DNA of 64,000 nucleotides from Adhaeribacter terrigena (GTDB lineage Bacteria; Bacteroidota; Bacteroidia; Cytophagales; Hymenobacteraceae), in contig NZ_JAEHFX010000011.1 of NCBI RefSeq assembly GCF_016623615.1, forward strand, positions 86,020 through 150,019. The letters run 5' to 3'. The notes below the pieces were generated by a model that was given only the letters and a program-made list of their open reading frames with translations, was not told the DNA's origin and ran no database searches. Numbering within the stretch: the stretch's first letter is position 1; every line of letters begins with the position of its first letter. A program made the position numbers and the translations under genes. This document shows positions 46,478 to 54,991 of the stretch, piece by piece.

Positions 46478-47242
46478 CTACAACCGGAAATTCCGGGAAT
46501 CGAAAAAGTCTTCGTCGTGGTGGTTTGGCCCGGCATTATGCCAGCGGTCGTCGTGCCGGTGGCTTTCGCGTTCTTTTTGCCGGCGGCGCATTTCATCTTC
46601 GCGGCGTTCTTCTTCCCGAATAACGCGCTGGCTTCGCTGCTCCGCACCCGGATAATTTTCTGCGTTTGGCCAGTGGCGCGTTTCATAACCGGACTGGCGT
46701 TCCCGGTTATCTCTATCCCTATCTCTATCCGGTTGGTTTCTGTCGTGGCGGTGCACCAGGTTATTCCATCCCTCCCGGATCCCTTCGCTTACATGGCCGA
46801 TAATACCTTCGGGGTGGCGGTGGTGAAACGGACGATTGGCTTCATATTTATCGTCGTAATCTTCGTGCCAGTAATTGCGGTGCCCGCTGCGGTAACGGTA
46901 ATCGCTGTCTTTATAATCGTTGCGTTCGGTCCAGATCCGGTCGTCGTGGTGGCGCCAGGCCGGATCGTTGGCCGGATAATCCTGGTGCGCGCCGGCGTAA
47001 AATGGTCTTTCGTTGCCGTAAGCGTTTCGATTAACAGATTGGCCCGCATAGGCATTGCTGCGGTTTGGGTAGTCGGGCCGGTAAGGCGGGTGCCCGTGGT
47101 GGCGGCTTTGATAAGTGCGCTCGGGGTCGAAGGTTTCGGTCCAGGGGCGCGGATTATTTTCAGCTAACTGACGGCCAATACGCTGGTTTTCGGCAAACTG
47201 GTCGTTCTCATTTTCAAAACTATTACTTCCAAAACGGTTCAT
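46478..47242 (-). CDS. His/Arg/Asp/Tyr-rich low-complexity protein
   Basis: 254 residues, highly charged and predicted disordered, with repeated HRHD, DRDRDRDN and YRxDYP words; no signal peptide or known domain. A small central hydrophobic segment GIIGHVSEGIREGWNNLV is the only candidate helix. Similar proteins occur in Hymenobacteraceae but have no assigned function. The composition might bind metals or nucleic acids; this is inference. Confidence 0.6.
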   Translation of the reverse strand: MNRFGSNSFENENDQFAENQRIGRQLAENNPRPWTETFDPERTYQSRHHGHPPYRPDYPNRSNAYAGQSVNRNAYGNERPFYAGAHQDYPANDPAWRHHDDRIWTERNDYKDSDYRYRSGHRNYWHEDYDDKYEANRPFHHRHPEGIIGHVSEGIREGWNNLVHRHDRNQPDRDRDRDNRERQSGYETRHWPNAENYPGAEQRSQRVIREEERREDEMRRRQKERESHRHDDRWHNAGPNHHDEDFFDSRNFRL

Positions 47243-47314
47243 AATAAATACGTTAAGTGATAAACAAATACTATATAGTATTAATTAATAAGTACGAAAA
47301 TGGAAACGCCAGGT

Positions 47315-47836
47315 TCATGACCGGTGCTTACATTGCTCCCACAAAACCGCGATCAGGGTTTTGGCATCTTCGAAAGGCGTGGTGTAGAGTTTTTCGCGCG
47401 AAAAGCATACCGTTTTCAGGTCTTCGTTTTCGGAAGCCACGCCCCCACCCGCTGAAATTTTATGACTCACTTCGGCGTAATAAAGCCAGATCTTTTCGGC
47501 AAAGCTACCCGGCGTGGAATAATAAGTACTGATTAACTGCAGCTTGTCTACCGCGTAACCTACTTCTTCTTCTATCTCACGGGCGATGGTATCTTCGGGC
47601 TTCTCCCCTTCCTTATCCAGCAGGCCGGCAACTATTTCTACCAGCGGTTTTCCTGCCACGAGCCGGTATTGTTCAGTTAAAACAAATTGTTGCTGCACCG
47701 TATCGTAAACCAATGCGGCCACCCCGTTTTTGGGCGTTACCAGGTCGCGGTCTATCGATTTTCCGTTGTGCTCCAGGGTTACATTTTCTACTTTAAAAAA
47801 TCCGTCGTAAACTGTTTTGCGTGTTTTAATTCTCAC
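47315..47836 (-). CDS. NUDIX hydrolase, NudK-like (GDP-mannose/ADP-ribose type)
   Basis: 173 residues. N-terminal VENVTLEHNGKSIDRDLVTPKNGVAALVYDTVQQQFVLTEQYRLVAG and the Nudix box EIVAGLLDKEGEKPEDTIAREIEEEVGY (spacing one residue longer than the classical ADP-ribose box) match the NudK group that hydrolyses GDP-mannose and related nucleotide sugars. A dispersed motif lies inside the coding region at 47389-47416. Confidence 0.85.
   Translation of the reverse strand: MRIKTRKTVYDGFFKVENVTLEHNGKSIDRDLVTPKNGVAALVYDTVQQQFVLTEQYRLVAGKPLVEIVAGLLDKEGEKPEDTIAREIEEEVGYAVDKLQLISTYYSTPGSFAEKIWLYYAEVSHKISAGGGVASENEDLKTVCFSREKLYTTPFEDAKTLIAVLWEQCKHRS
47389..47416 (+). repeat. Dispersed motif inside the NUDIX gene
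   Basis: AGTTTTTCGCGCGAAAAGC then ATACCGTTTTC, nearly identical to the intergenic copy at 24281. On the minus strand it encodes KTVCFSREKLY. Confidence 0.7.
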
Positions 47837-47959
47837 TTATTTAAGCTAAATTTATTGAAATTGTGATTATATAATGAAGCGCTTTTATTATATTGCGATT
47901 TTCATATATTATTTTGATCAGATTACTACCTACTGCAAAACTACGATGAAGGTTATTTT

Positions 47960-48394
47960 ATGAAAGAGATTTATTACGAAACGAGGCATATCTGCATTTG
48001 GTACGATCTGAGTCAAAGTTTAGGAAGTGCCGCCTGGTACGGCAGTATTCCCACTCCGGAATTCCGCGAAGCTTTTCTGAAATGCACGGAAGTAATAACT
48101 GAAAAGCACCTGAAAAACTGGCTGGCCGATAACCGCAAAATGGAAATGATGAGCCAGGAAGACCAGGCCTGGGTGGAATTAATGGCGCCCACCGTTTTAA
48201 GTTCGGGGCTTAAAAAAATGGCCACCATTGTTTCGGAAGATATTTTTCACCACATGGCTGTAGTAGATCTATTCGATAAGGTAAGCGGCCAGCTTACGTT
48301 TCAGAACCATTACTTCCGAAATGAAACCGAGGCGCTGACTTGGCTGGAATGCGTTACTCCCTCTCTGGAAAAAGTTACCGAAACGTTGCAATGA
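47960..48394 (+). CDS. Uncharacterised protein, possible SpoIIAA-like fold
   Basis: 144 residues, no signal peptide. The pattern WYGSIPTPEFREAFLKCTEVITEKHLKNWLADNRKMEMMSQEDQAWVELMAP recalls small Cytophagales proteins with SpoIIAA-like (STAS-related) folds, where a WLAD segment follows the second helix. No phosphorylatable serine motif is obvious. Starts at ATG 47960. Function unknown. Confidence 0.55.
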   Translation: MKEIYYETRHICIWYDLSQSLGSAAWYGSIPTPEFREAFLKCTEVITEKHLKNWLADNRKMEMMSQEDQAWVELMAPTVLSSGLKKMATIVSEDIFHHMAVVDLFDKVSGQLTFQNHYFRNETEALTWLECVTPSLEKVTETLQ

Positions 48395-48433
48395 TCTTTT
48401 ACTATCCGGCTGTTTTCCGAAAGCCTGCTGAAC

Positions 48434-48463
48434 ACTTTTACAGCCAAAAAGAATAGCGTTTTA
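48434..48463 (+). repeat. Dispersed motif copy
   Basis: ACTTTTACAGCCAAAAAG then AATAGCGTTTTAA. Confidence 0.65.
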
Positions 48464-48605
48464 ACCATCCAATCCTGCCAAAAGCGAGGGAAGACCTGCT
48501 TTAATTTGGAGCAGTCAGCCAGATTCCCGGCGGGTACCCATACTTAAGTTGAACCCGTTATCAGTAGCACTAAAATTCAAAGTAAAAACGGTATCCAAAA
48601 ACATA

Positions 48606-48637
48606 AAAAAACCCCGCAGGTTGCTGCAGGGTTTTTG
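48606..48637. terminator. Probable bidirectional terminator
   Basis: AAAAACCCCGCAG pairs with CTGCAGGGTTTTT with one bulge, between convergent genes. Confidence 0.7.
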
Positions 48638-48657
48638 TTTTAAATTATATTGACCGG

Positions 48658-49614
48658 TTAATACAGGTCATCGTATTGGCTCCGGTTACCTCTTGAAGAT
48701 GAAGAACCGTAGTTGCTACCCTGGTTGCCATAATTGCTGCCGCCCAGATTGCCGCTGCCATAAGAGCCGCCTATGCCGCTGCCTCCGGAAGACGAGCCAT
48801 AGCTTCCGCCATAACCGCCTTGCGAACCAAAATCGCTGCCCATGCCACGGCTGCCGCCATAAGAAGAGCGTCCGTAATTGCCTCCGGACATACCAGAAGA
48901 ACCGGACATACCGGAACCACCATAATTTCCGCGGTTCATAGATGAGCCGTAGCTACCCTGGTTAGAGCCGCTCCAGTCGTTATCCTGCGATTCGTAGCCG
49001 CCGCGGGAACCCATATCCGAACCAAAGTTACTCATTCCGGAACCCTGACCGCCGCGCATGCTCGAAAGATGGCCGCCTTGTCCGTAACCACCGCGCGAGC
49101 CGTAATCGCCCTGCATGCCCTGGCCGCCTTGCGATCCATAGCCTCCATAACCTCCGGAAGAACCCGAACCGGAACCATAGTTACCGGAAGAATAATCGCC
49201 GCTTCTGGCTGTGCCAAAACCACCGCGATCTGCCTGCGATCCACGGGAACCGTAGCTGCCGTATCCGCTTTGCGAACCATAACCAGACTGATAACCTGAA
49301 TCGGAACCACGGCCGCCGTAGCCACCCTGCCAGGACTGGCCTTGTGAACCCCGCGATGAAGCTCCGCTGTAACCGAAGTCGCCGCCCATGGAACCCTGGC
49401 TGCCTTGACCCTGCATGCCGTAGTTGCTACCATAGTGACTGGAAGAAGAACCGAAGTCAGAATCTGGTGAGCTGCCGTAGCCGCCGCGCGATCCATATCC
49501 GCTTCCCTGCCATGAATCCTGCTGATCGTCATCGAAATTACGCATGCCTCGCGATGAACCGTAGTTTGACTGTGAACCTTGGTTTCTGCCCTGGTTGAAT
49601 TGGTTTTCTCTCAT
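48658..49614 (-). CDS. Gly/Ser/Tyr/Gln-rich prion-like low-complexity protein
   Basis: 318 residues almost wholly made of GYGS, SGYG, GGYGS, GSQG and GSSG words, with scattered SRGG, and no hydrophobic segment or signal peptide. The composition (many Tyr spaced by Gly/Ser, with RGG) matches the low-complexity domains of FUS-type RNA-binding proteins that phase-separate. It is unlike any folded bacterial family I know. The N-terminus MRENQFNQGRNQGSQ and the C-terminus RSQYDDLY are the only less regular parts. Confidence 0.7.
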   Translation of the reverse strand: MRENQFNQGRNQGSQSNYGSSRGMRNFDDDQQDSWQGSGYGSRGGYGSSPDSDFGSSSSHYGSNYGMQGQGSQGSMGGDFGYSGASSRGSQGQSWQGGYGGRGSDSGYQSGYGSQSGYGSYGSRGSQADRGGFGTARSGDYSSGNYGSGSGSSGGYGGYGSQGGQGMQGDYGSRGGYGQGGHLSSMRGGQGSGMSNFGSDMGSRGGYESQDNDWSGSNQGSYGSSMNRGNYGGSGMSGSSGMSGGNYGRSSYGGSRGMGSDFGSQGGYGGSYGSSSGGSGIGGSYGSGNLGGSNYGNQGSNYGSSSSRGNRSQYDDLY

Positions 49615-49841
49615 GTTTTTGAAGATTTTTTTAGGTTATAGAACGATTATGAAAATGAATTCGGTAAGGTCTTAAACGGCGGCTTTGTTTTTAGGTTTGC
49701 CAAATAAGCCAGATTTTTCTTAGATAAATACTGAACATTATAAAATTTTAATATTTAAGAAAATAGCCAAAAACCTTCCTCTGCTGAAAAAAAGTCCAAC
49801 CGGAAACATTCAAAAATCTGGAAGAGAGGAATTAAAAAAAA

Positions 49842-50267
49842 TCAGGAAAGGAAACGTTGCTTCAGAGCGGGTGTTGGCAGCCAGCAGCTTTCCTGTTTAC
49901 CGAACCAACGGTAGCGGTTGCGGGCTATAAAGTTATATAAGCCATCGCGCAGGAACCTGGGAATGAGGATGCCGGCAAAAAGCAAGGGCCAGCCCCCTGA
50001 CAATTTCTTTAAAATGCGTAAAGCCGCCGAAGACTGGGTGTAGCACTTTCCGTTTTCAACTAAGACAACCGAAGAAAGTGCATTCTCGTCAAGCTGAAAC
50101 TTTTTTAAATACGGCTGGGCGGCTTCCGATTGCAGCGAGGCAAACTGAAAATAACCTTCCGGATCGCGTTCAATTACGAACTGCACAAAACCATTGCACA
50201 GGTTACAAACACCATCGAAGAAAATAATTGCGTGTTGCCGGGTCATTTCCATTACTTTTTCTGCCAT
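49842..50267 (-). CDS. DCC family thiol-disulfide oxidoreductase-like protein
   Basis: 141 residues (or about 136 from a methionine further in). FFDGVCNLCNGFVQFVIERDP holds the DxxCxxC motif of the DCC/DUF393 family; LSSVVLVENGKCYTQSSAALRILKKL and YNFIARNRYRWFGKQESC follow the family. A thioredoxin-like fold is expected. The first start codon (50265-50267) lies in a dispersed motif, so an inner Met (50252 or 50246) may be the real start. Confidence 0.88.
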   Translation of the reverse strand: MAEKVMEMTRQHAIIFFDGVCNLCNGFVQFVIERDPEGYFQFASLQSEAAQPYLKKFQLDENALSSVVLVENGKCYTQSSAALRILKKLSGGWPLLFAGILIPRFLRDGLYNFIARNRYRWFGKQESCWLPTPALKQRFLS

Positions 50268-50287
50268 TTACCCTACCGTTTTTTTTG
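50254..50287 (+). repeat. Dispersed motif overlapping a start codon
   Basis: ACTTTTTCTGCCATTTACCC then TACCGTTTTTTTT; CAT is the annotated start codon of the minus-strand DCC gene. Confidence 0.7.
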
Positions 50288-50755
50288 AAATTGGTTTGCC
50301 CTGAATGTACAATTTATTTCTATAATCTAAAGCTACCGGTTGGGAGAACTGTTTCACCAGCCCCTATTTAAACGATGCCCTATTCAGGTTTTAAGCGGTA
50401 CCTATTTTAAACAATATCAATTGCAAAGGGTGTTTAGACCCGTACTACCTTCGAAAATTACATATCCGTTTAGTATTAATTTAATTAAGAGCAATTCCTT
50501 TCCTGGCATTAACGCTCTGAATGAAATCCAGGACGAATTTAATTATTGCCCGCTTAGGACGAGCCAGAAACCTTGCCTTAGTTGTTTTTAATGCAGTAGA
50601 GCATAAAAATAGGAATATGCAGAAAGGGTTAGGGCTGGTTACTTATTTTTTTCACATAAATCTTTAATTAATTCACTTTTTGCAACGCCAATTTTTCCAG
50701 GCACGTAAACAGCGCTGTTAATCTTTTTTATTCCACCTTTAGCACCCAAAAAAAT
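50268..50755. other. Intergenic region before the TTSG-repeat gene
   Basis: About 490 bases. A short open frame at 50340-50591 has no family features and is not credited. An A+T-rich stretch at 50640-50700 probably holds the promoter of the next gene. Confidence 0.5.
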
Positions 50756-51331
50756 ATGAAGAAGACCTACCTGACTTTATTTGCTATTTCATGCATGGCT
50801 CTTGGCGCTGCGGCGCAAACTACTTCCGGAACCACCGGCGGTACCACCTCTGGCACCACTTCCGGCAGTACTACCCGCATGACCTCGGGCACCACATCGG
50901 GCACTACTTCCGGTACAACTTCCAACACCACCATGGGTACTACGGGAACTACCTCCGGCACCACTTCTGGTTCTACTACCCGCATGACTTCCGGAACAAC
51001 GAGCGGCTCAACTACCGGCACCATGACCAGCGGAACGACCAGCGGATCTACTACCGGAACCATGACCAGCGGAACAACCAGCGGCAGCACTACCAGAACC
51101 ACTTCAGGTACAACGTCAGGCACTACTTCAGGTACTACATCCGAAACTACTTCAGGAACTACCTACAATTCTACCTCCGGTACTACTTCGGGGAGCATAA
51201 CTTCGGGTACTACATCCGGAAAAAAAACCAAAGCTAAAAAATCTACTAAAAAAGGCCGCACCACTTCCGGTAGTTCTACCTCAGGCAAAACTACTTCTGG
51301 CTCTACTACGAGCGGAACCACCGGCCGTTAA
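50756..51331 (+). CDS. Secreted Thr/Ser/Gly tetrapeptide-repeat protein
   Basis: 191 residues: a clear signal peptide (MKKTYLTLFAISCMALGAAAQ), then about 35 copies of a TTSG-type tetrapeptide (TTSGTTSG with TTRM, TTGT and TTRT variants), and a basic C-terminal patch KKTKAKKSTKKGR. The repeat is preserved at protein level while codons vary, so it is a real secreted low-complexity protein. Thr/Ser density suggests heavy O-glycosylation or a surface/matrix role; inferred only. Confidence 0.8.
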   Translation: MKKTYLTLFAISCMALGAAAQTTSGTTGGTTSGTTSGSTTRMTSGTTSGTTSGTTSNTTMGTTGTTSGTTSGSTTRMTSGTTSGSTTGTMTSGTTSGSTTGTMTSGTTSGSTTRTTSGTTSGTTSGTTSETTSGTTYNSTSGTTSGSITSGTTSGKKTKAKKSTKKGRTTSGSSTSGKTTSGSTTSGTTGR

Positions 51332-51354
51332 ATTCAATATTTACTTCAAAAAAG

Positions 51355-51388
51355 AAAGGCAAATACCTCCAAGTGTTTGCCTTTTTTT
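51355..51388 (+). terminator. Rho-independent terminator
   Basis: AGGCAAA (51357-51363) pairs with TTTGCCT (51375-51381), followed by TTTTTTCT. Confidence 0.75.
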
Positions 51389-51411
51389 CTAAAGCTACGT
51401 TTCATAACCCG

Positions 51412-52920
51412 ATGCATTACCTTCGGTTATATCTGCGCCAGACTTTCACCTTAGACCTGCGGGCCCTCGCCTTGTTCCGGATTGGGCTGGGCGCTTTGCT
51501 ATTAATAGATCTGTATACCCGGGCTACTGATCTGGAAGCCCATTATGCCAACAGCGGCGTACTACCACTGCCTGCCCTGTTTCAATTTCACTGGAACCCG
51601 TACTTTTTTTCTTTTCATACCGGCAGCGGTTTATGGCAGGTGCAGGCTTTATTTTTTGTGCTGGCCGCGGCATTTGCGTTTTGCTTGCTGCTGGGTTTTA
51701 AAACCCGGTTGGCTACCGTTTTAAGCTGGGCCCTGCTGGTTTCATTACATAACCGCAACCCCCTGATCCTGCAAGGCGGCGACGATCTGGTGCGCATGCT
51801 GCTCTTCTGGTCCATCTTTTTACCCTTGGGCAGGTTCTATTCTCTGGATGCGCTAAAAACCTGTATTCCGGAAATTAAGACGTATTTCAGCGCCGCAACA
51901 GTTGCCATCATACTGCAGATCTTTCTGTTGTATTTTTGCACGGCCTTGCTTAAAAGCGCCCCGGAATGGCACCGCGAAGGCACCGCAATTTATTACGCCC
52001 TGAGCCTGGACCAGATCCTGTTGCCCGGCGGAAGGTTGATCTACCCGTATTACGACCTGCTGAAAGCCATGACTTTCGGGGTATATTATACGGAATTGCT
52101 TTTGCCTTTTTTACTGCTGATCCCTTTCTACAACAGCTTTTTCCGGATGGTGGTAATTACGGCGCTGGCCATGCTGCACCTGGGTATTAGTTTAACCTTA
52201 TTCGTGGGCTTGTTTTACCTCATTAACCTGGTTTCGTTGCTGGCCCTGATCCCAACCCGGCCAATGGACTGGCTTGAAAACAAGCTTTTTCCACCGGTTT
52301 TTAATGCCTGCCACAAAGCGGTTCATTTTTGCAGCAACTGGCCTTACCCTTTTTCCTGGCAATCGGAGGTGCGGTTTTACAGCCCAATCTGGTTTCAGAA
52401 AACAGTACGCTATGGCAAAGAACTGCTGGTTTCTTTTTTATTGATCTATACCATTTGCTGGAACCTGGCCAATACCCCGGAACGCTTTTTCAGTTTCCCG
52501 GAAGATCTGCGGGGCCTGGGTTTCTGGCTGCGGGTAGATCAGAACTGGGGCATGTTTTCGCCGGCCGTATTTAAAGACGATGGCTGGTATATTCTGGAAG
52601 GAGTTACCAATTCTGATCAGAAAATAGACCTGAACCGGAACGGTAAACCGGTAACTTACCAGAAGCCTGCAGCAGTGGTATCGCTTTTCAAAAATGACCG
52701 CTGGCGCAAATACTCCGAGAATTACCTGTTTGTAGATAATAGCTGGATGCGCCCTTTTTACTGCAATTACCTTATGCGCATCTGGAACGAGCAAAACGGT
52801 ATGGAAAATCAGGTAAAAAGTCTGGATGTGATCTATATGAAAGAAGTATCGCTGGATCATTATAAAACCCGCCCGGTGCAGAGAGAAGTTTTGTGCAGCT
52901 GCAGGGAATTAAATGAGTAA
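51412..52920 (+). CDS. HTTM-domain (vitamin K-dependent carboxylase-like) membrane protein
   Basis: 502 residues starting MHYLRLYLRQTFTLDLRALALFRIGLGALLLIDL; a frame extension to 51373 lies inside the terminator and is discounted. Several long hydrophobic helices and the segments NRNPLILQGGDDLVRMLLFWSIFLPLGRFYSLD and GMFSPAVFKDDGWYILEG fit the HTTM family related to gamma-glutamyl carboxylase. No substrate is known for bacterial members. Just after the TTSG-repeat gene and possibly functionally tied to it, but a terminator separates them. Confidence 0.85.
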   Translation: MHYLRLYLRQTFTLDLRALALFRIGLGALLLIDLYTRATDLEAHYANSGVLPLPALFQFHWNPYFFSFHTGSGLWQVQALFFVLAAAFAFCLLLGFKTRLATVLSWALLVSLHNRNPLILQGGDDLVRMLLFWSIFLPLGRFYSLDALKTCIPEIKTYFSAATVAIILQIFLLYFCTALLKSAPEWHREGTAIYYALSLDQILLPGGRLIYPYYDLLKAMTFGVYYTELLLPFLLLIPFYNSFFRMVVITALAMLHLGISLTLFVGLFYLINLVSLLALIPTRPMDWLENKLFPPVFNACHKAVHFCSNWPYPFSWQSEVRFYSPIWFQKTVRYGKELLVSFLLIYTICWNLANTPERFFSFPEDLRGLGFWLRVDQNWGMFSPAVFKDDGWYILEGVTNSDQKIDLNRNGKPVTYQKPAAVVSLFKNDRWRKYSENYLFVDNSWMRPFYCNYLMRIWNEQNGMENQVKSLDVIYMKEVSLDHYKTRPVQREVLCSCRELNE

Positions 52921-52978
52921 ATTGTTGCATGAGGGAATTATGGAATGATAGAAGGAAGAAATTTTTAAAAGCTTAATT

Positions 52979-53012
52979 CTGACTTTTCCGGCTTAAAACA
53001 TACCGTTTTTTA
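52979..53012 (+). repeat. Dispersed motif copy
   Basis: CTGACTTTTCCGGCTTAAAAC then ATACCGTTTTTT; the CTGAC lead matches the best copies. Confidence 0.75.
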
Positions 53013-53040
53013 TGTATTTTCGGATTTAAAAGAACCATTC

Positions 53041-53520
53041 ATGAACCCACTCGCCGAACCCATTTTTTTCGCCGCTAAAATCGAGCAGCACCAAAATATG
53101 GATGCTGCCTACGTAACTGTTCCGTTCAACGTGGCTGCAGTTTTTGGTAGCAAGGGCCAGGTAAAAGTTAAGGCAACTTTCAATGGGCATGCATACCGCG
53201 GTTCGCTGGCGCCGATGGGGAATGGCAGCCACGTTTTAGGGATCCGGAAAGACATCCGGAAAGCGATCGGAAAAACGTTTGGCGACATAATTGACGTGAA
53301 AATTGAACGGGATCTGGAACCACGTACCGTAACCATTTCGCCGGAACTAGCCGCAACTTTTGAGCAGAACCCGGAAGCTAAAATGGCCTTCGATAAAATG
53401 AGTTATACCCACCAGCGCGAACATATTCAGTACATCGAAGAAGCCAAAAAACCGGAAACCCGTCAGCGCCGCATGCTGAAAACAATTGAAAGCCTGTTGA
53501 AAAATAAGAAACAGGCATAA
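53041..53520 (+). CDS. DUF1905 / OmdA (YdeI-like) protein
   Basis: 159 residues with two parts. Residues 1-95 (YVTVPFNVAAVFGSKGQVKVKATFNGHAYRGSLAPMGNGSHVLGIRKDIRKAIGKTFGDIIDVKIERD) are a DUF1905 beta-barrel domain. Residues 100-159 (FDKMSYTHQREHIQYIEEAKKPETRQRRMLKTIESL) are the helical OmdA/YdeI C-terminal domain. Members protect against bacteriocins in other bacteria; role here unproven. Last plus-strand gene before the cassette array. Confidence 0.9.
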   Translation: MNPLAEPIFFAAKIEQHQNMDAAYVTVPFNVAAVFGSKGQVKVKATFNGHAYRGSLAPMGNGSHVLGIRKDIRKAIGKTFGDIIDVKIERDLEPRTVTISPELAATFEQNPEAKMAFDKMSYTHQREHIQYIEEAKKPETRQRRMLKTIESLLKNKKQA

Positions 53521-53757
53521 AAAACCTTTAGGAGGTTCGGTTTGCCCACTTTGGGTTTTTATCTAAAAATTAAAATCTATTCAGCAAATTGTGACTCATG
53601 TTTTATGTATTGGCGTTGGGTGAGGCATTAAAACCGTCAGCTCAGTAATTTATACAAATGCCTAATAGAAGCATAAATATTGCGTTTGCAACTGCCAGCC
53701 CCACTATTGCCAATGCATTGTTACCAGCAAGGTTTCTGTTTTGCGTTCAGTTATTTT
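53521..53757. other. Boundary between chromosomal backbone and cassette array
   Basis: No gene. GTTGGGT at about 53615 could be a stray GTTRRRY box and GCCAATGCATTG near 53713 is a partial palindrome, but no complete attC-like site is recognisable. The array's 3' junction lies here. Confidence 0.4.
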
Positions 53758-54195
53758 TTATCTTACTCTGCAGGAACATTCGTGATGTTGGCTAATATAT
53801 TTTATTGATTCAACACATATTTCCTTCAGAATATCAGTATTAATATCGGAAAGTTTTTTAACATAGATGCAGGCTTTGCTCATCTTGAATTTACCAAGCT
53901 CTGGCAATAGCAAATTACTTTTCTGGGTATCGGAGTATACATAAAGCGTTAGCGCAGCTTTTCTTGGTGAAAAGCCAAGAACTGGTGCATCTCCTTCGTT
54001 CCCGCTTGCATATTTGTAATGATAGTTACCAAAACCGATAATACTTGGTCCCCACATTTTCGGTTCAGAGTCAGACCATTGCTGCATTAGCTCAATAAGC
54101 CGAAAACTGTCCGCCTTTTTCTGTTCATTGTCAACGTAAGAATGTACAAAATCTATTACGTCTTGTCCTGTATAAGTTGTCTTTGTTGTTGCCAT
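53758..54195 (-). CDS. DUF1801 (YdhG-like) protein, cassette-borne
   Basis: 145 residues from ATG 54195 (a start 30 bases upstream is possible). Features of DUF1801: VIDFVHSYVDNEQKKADSFRLIELMQQWSDSEPKMWGPSIIGFGNYHYKYASG, APVLGFSPRKAALTLYVYSD, LGKFKMSKACIYVKKLSDIN. Function unknown; members occur often on mobile elements and cassettes. Same strand as the whole array and A+T-richer than the backbone. Confidence 0.85.
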   Translation of the reverse strand: MATTKTTYTGQDVIDFVHSYVDNEQKKADSFRLIELMQQWSDSEPKMWGPSIIGFGNYHYKYASGNEGDAPVLGFSPRKAALTLYVYSDTQKSNLLLPELGKFKMSKACIYVKKLSDINTDILKEICVESIKYISQHHECSCRVR

Positions 54196-54321
54196 TGGCT
54201 CTTTATTATGAGATATAATTTTCAATTTATTTGCAACTCAATGAAAGCCCGAAGCCGGGTAGTGAACACTATACCGATGACTTTTCAATGTTTCTTTATT
54301 GAGCGGACGTCTAATATTGCC

Positions 54322-54358
54322 TATAACGTACTAGGCTAGAAAGTGCCTTAGTGGTTTT
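54322..54358 (-). repeat. Short attC-like site
   Basis: Plus strand CTATAACGTACTAGGC, loop TAGAAAGT, GCCTTAGTGGTT. ACTAGGC/GCCTTAGT pair with one bulge. The shortest site of the array, overlapping the stop codon of the next cassette gene. Confidence 0.5.
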
Positions 54359-54908
54359 TATCTTTTGTTAACAGACAGGGTTTTAATTTTTCTTCATATT
54401 GTAAAAGTTCCAGATATGGGTCTCCCTTCAATCCTAATGCGTGCGCAAAAGCTGGCTCCGTTTTAAATCCCTGAACTTTAAGTTTCCTAATGGTTTGCCT
54501 GAACTGATTTCCCTTGGAAAGTAGAAGATAGTGCTCTACTACCATGTGTTTGTAAGCATACTGCTCTTTCGAAGGCTTATTCTGCCCGAAGATTTCGATC
54601 TCAAAGTTTTCAACTATAAAATTAGCAATTACGGTACGCTGATCCTGAACCATTTTATCAACTAACTGAAAGTCTTTATACGCGGAGAAATATTCGAACA
54701 AATCAACCTTGAATTGATCGACATTTTCCCAGTAACAAATAATGTCCAAATCACTTTTTTCTATATCAATATCTATCGGAATTGTCCCTGCTAATATGGG
54801 AGAATAAGGTTGCAGATATTCCATTATTGAATATTGAGTAAGCACTCGATATGCTTCTTGTTGCTTTGGAGTACCTTTCTTTAAATTTTCAATAGTAGTA
54901 AAGTCCAT
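54348..54908 (-). CDS. DUF4269 nucleotidyltransferase-like protein, cassette-borne
   Basis: 186 residues from ATG 54908. GTIPIDIDIEKSDLDIICYW is the nucleotidyltransferase-like metal site (GxxPxxxxxxxSDLDI) of DUF4269. The helical rest, KMVVEHYLLLSKGNQFRQTIRKLKVQGFKTEPAFAHALGLKGDPYLELL, fits the family. Substrate unknown; possibly an antitoxin-like or minimal nucleotidyltransferase role. Stop lies inside the attC-like site at 54322. Confidence 0.85.
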   Translation of the reverse strand: MDFTTIENLKKGTPKQQEAYRVLTQYSIMEYLQPYSPILAGTIPIDIDIEKSDLDIICYWENVDQFKVDLFEYFSAYKDFQLVDKMVQDQRTVIANFIVENFEIEIFGQNKPSKEQYAYKHMVVEHYLLLSKGNQFRQTIRKLKVQGFKTEPAFAHALGLKGDPYLELLQYEEKLKPCLLTKDKNH

Positions 54909-54927
54909 TCTTATATTTTTCCTTTCT

Positions 54928-54979
54928 GCCAACGGTTGGGCTATGCGGCGGCGAAGCTGCAGTATAGGTGTGGTTAGGC
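54928..54979 (-). repeat. attC-like site (GCGGCGG-loop type)
   Basis: Plus strand GCCAAC at the left, GGTTGGGCTATGCGGC, GGCGAAGCTG, CAGTATAGGTGTG, and GTTAGGC at the right. CTATGCGGC pairs with GCTGCAGTATAG-like bases. 52 nt. Confidence 0.8.
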
Positions 54980-54991
54980 TGAGTTATTTTT

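Noticed and set aside
50340..50591. Open frame of 83 residues before the TTSG gene
   Set aside because: No start context, family feature or conservation clue; probably chance.
50767..51123. Antisense open frame of Val/Pro/Glu repeats opposite the TTSG gene
   Set aside because: It is the mirror of the TTSG codon repeats; the sense strand has a signal peptide and terminator.
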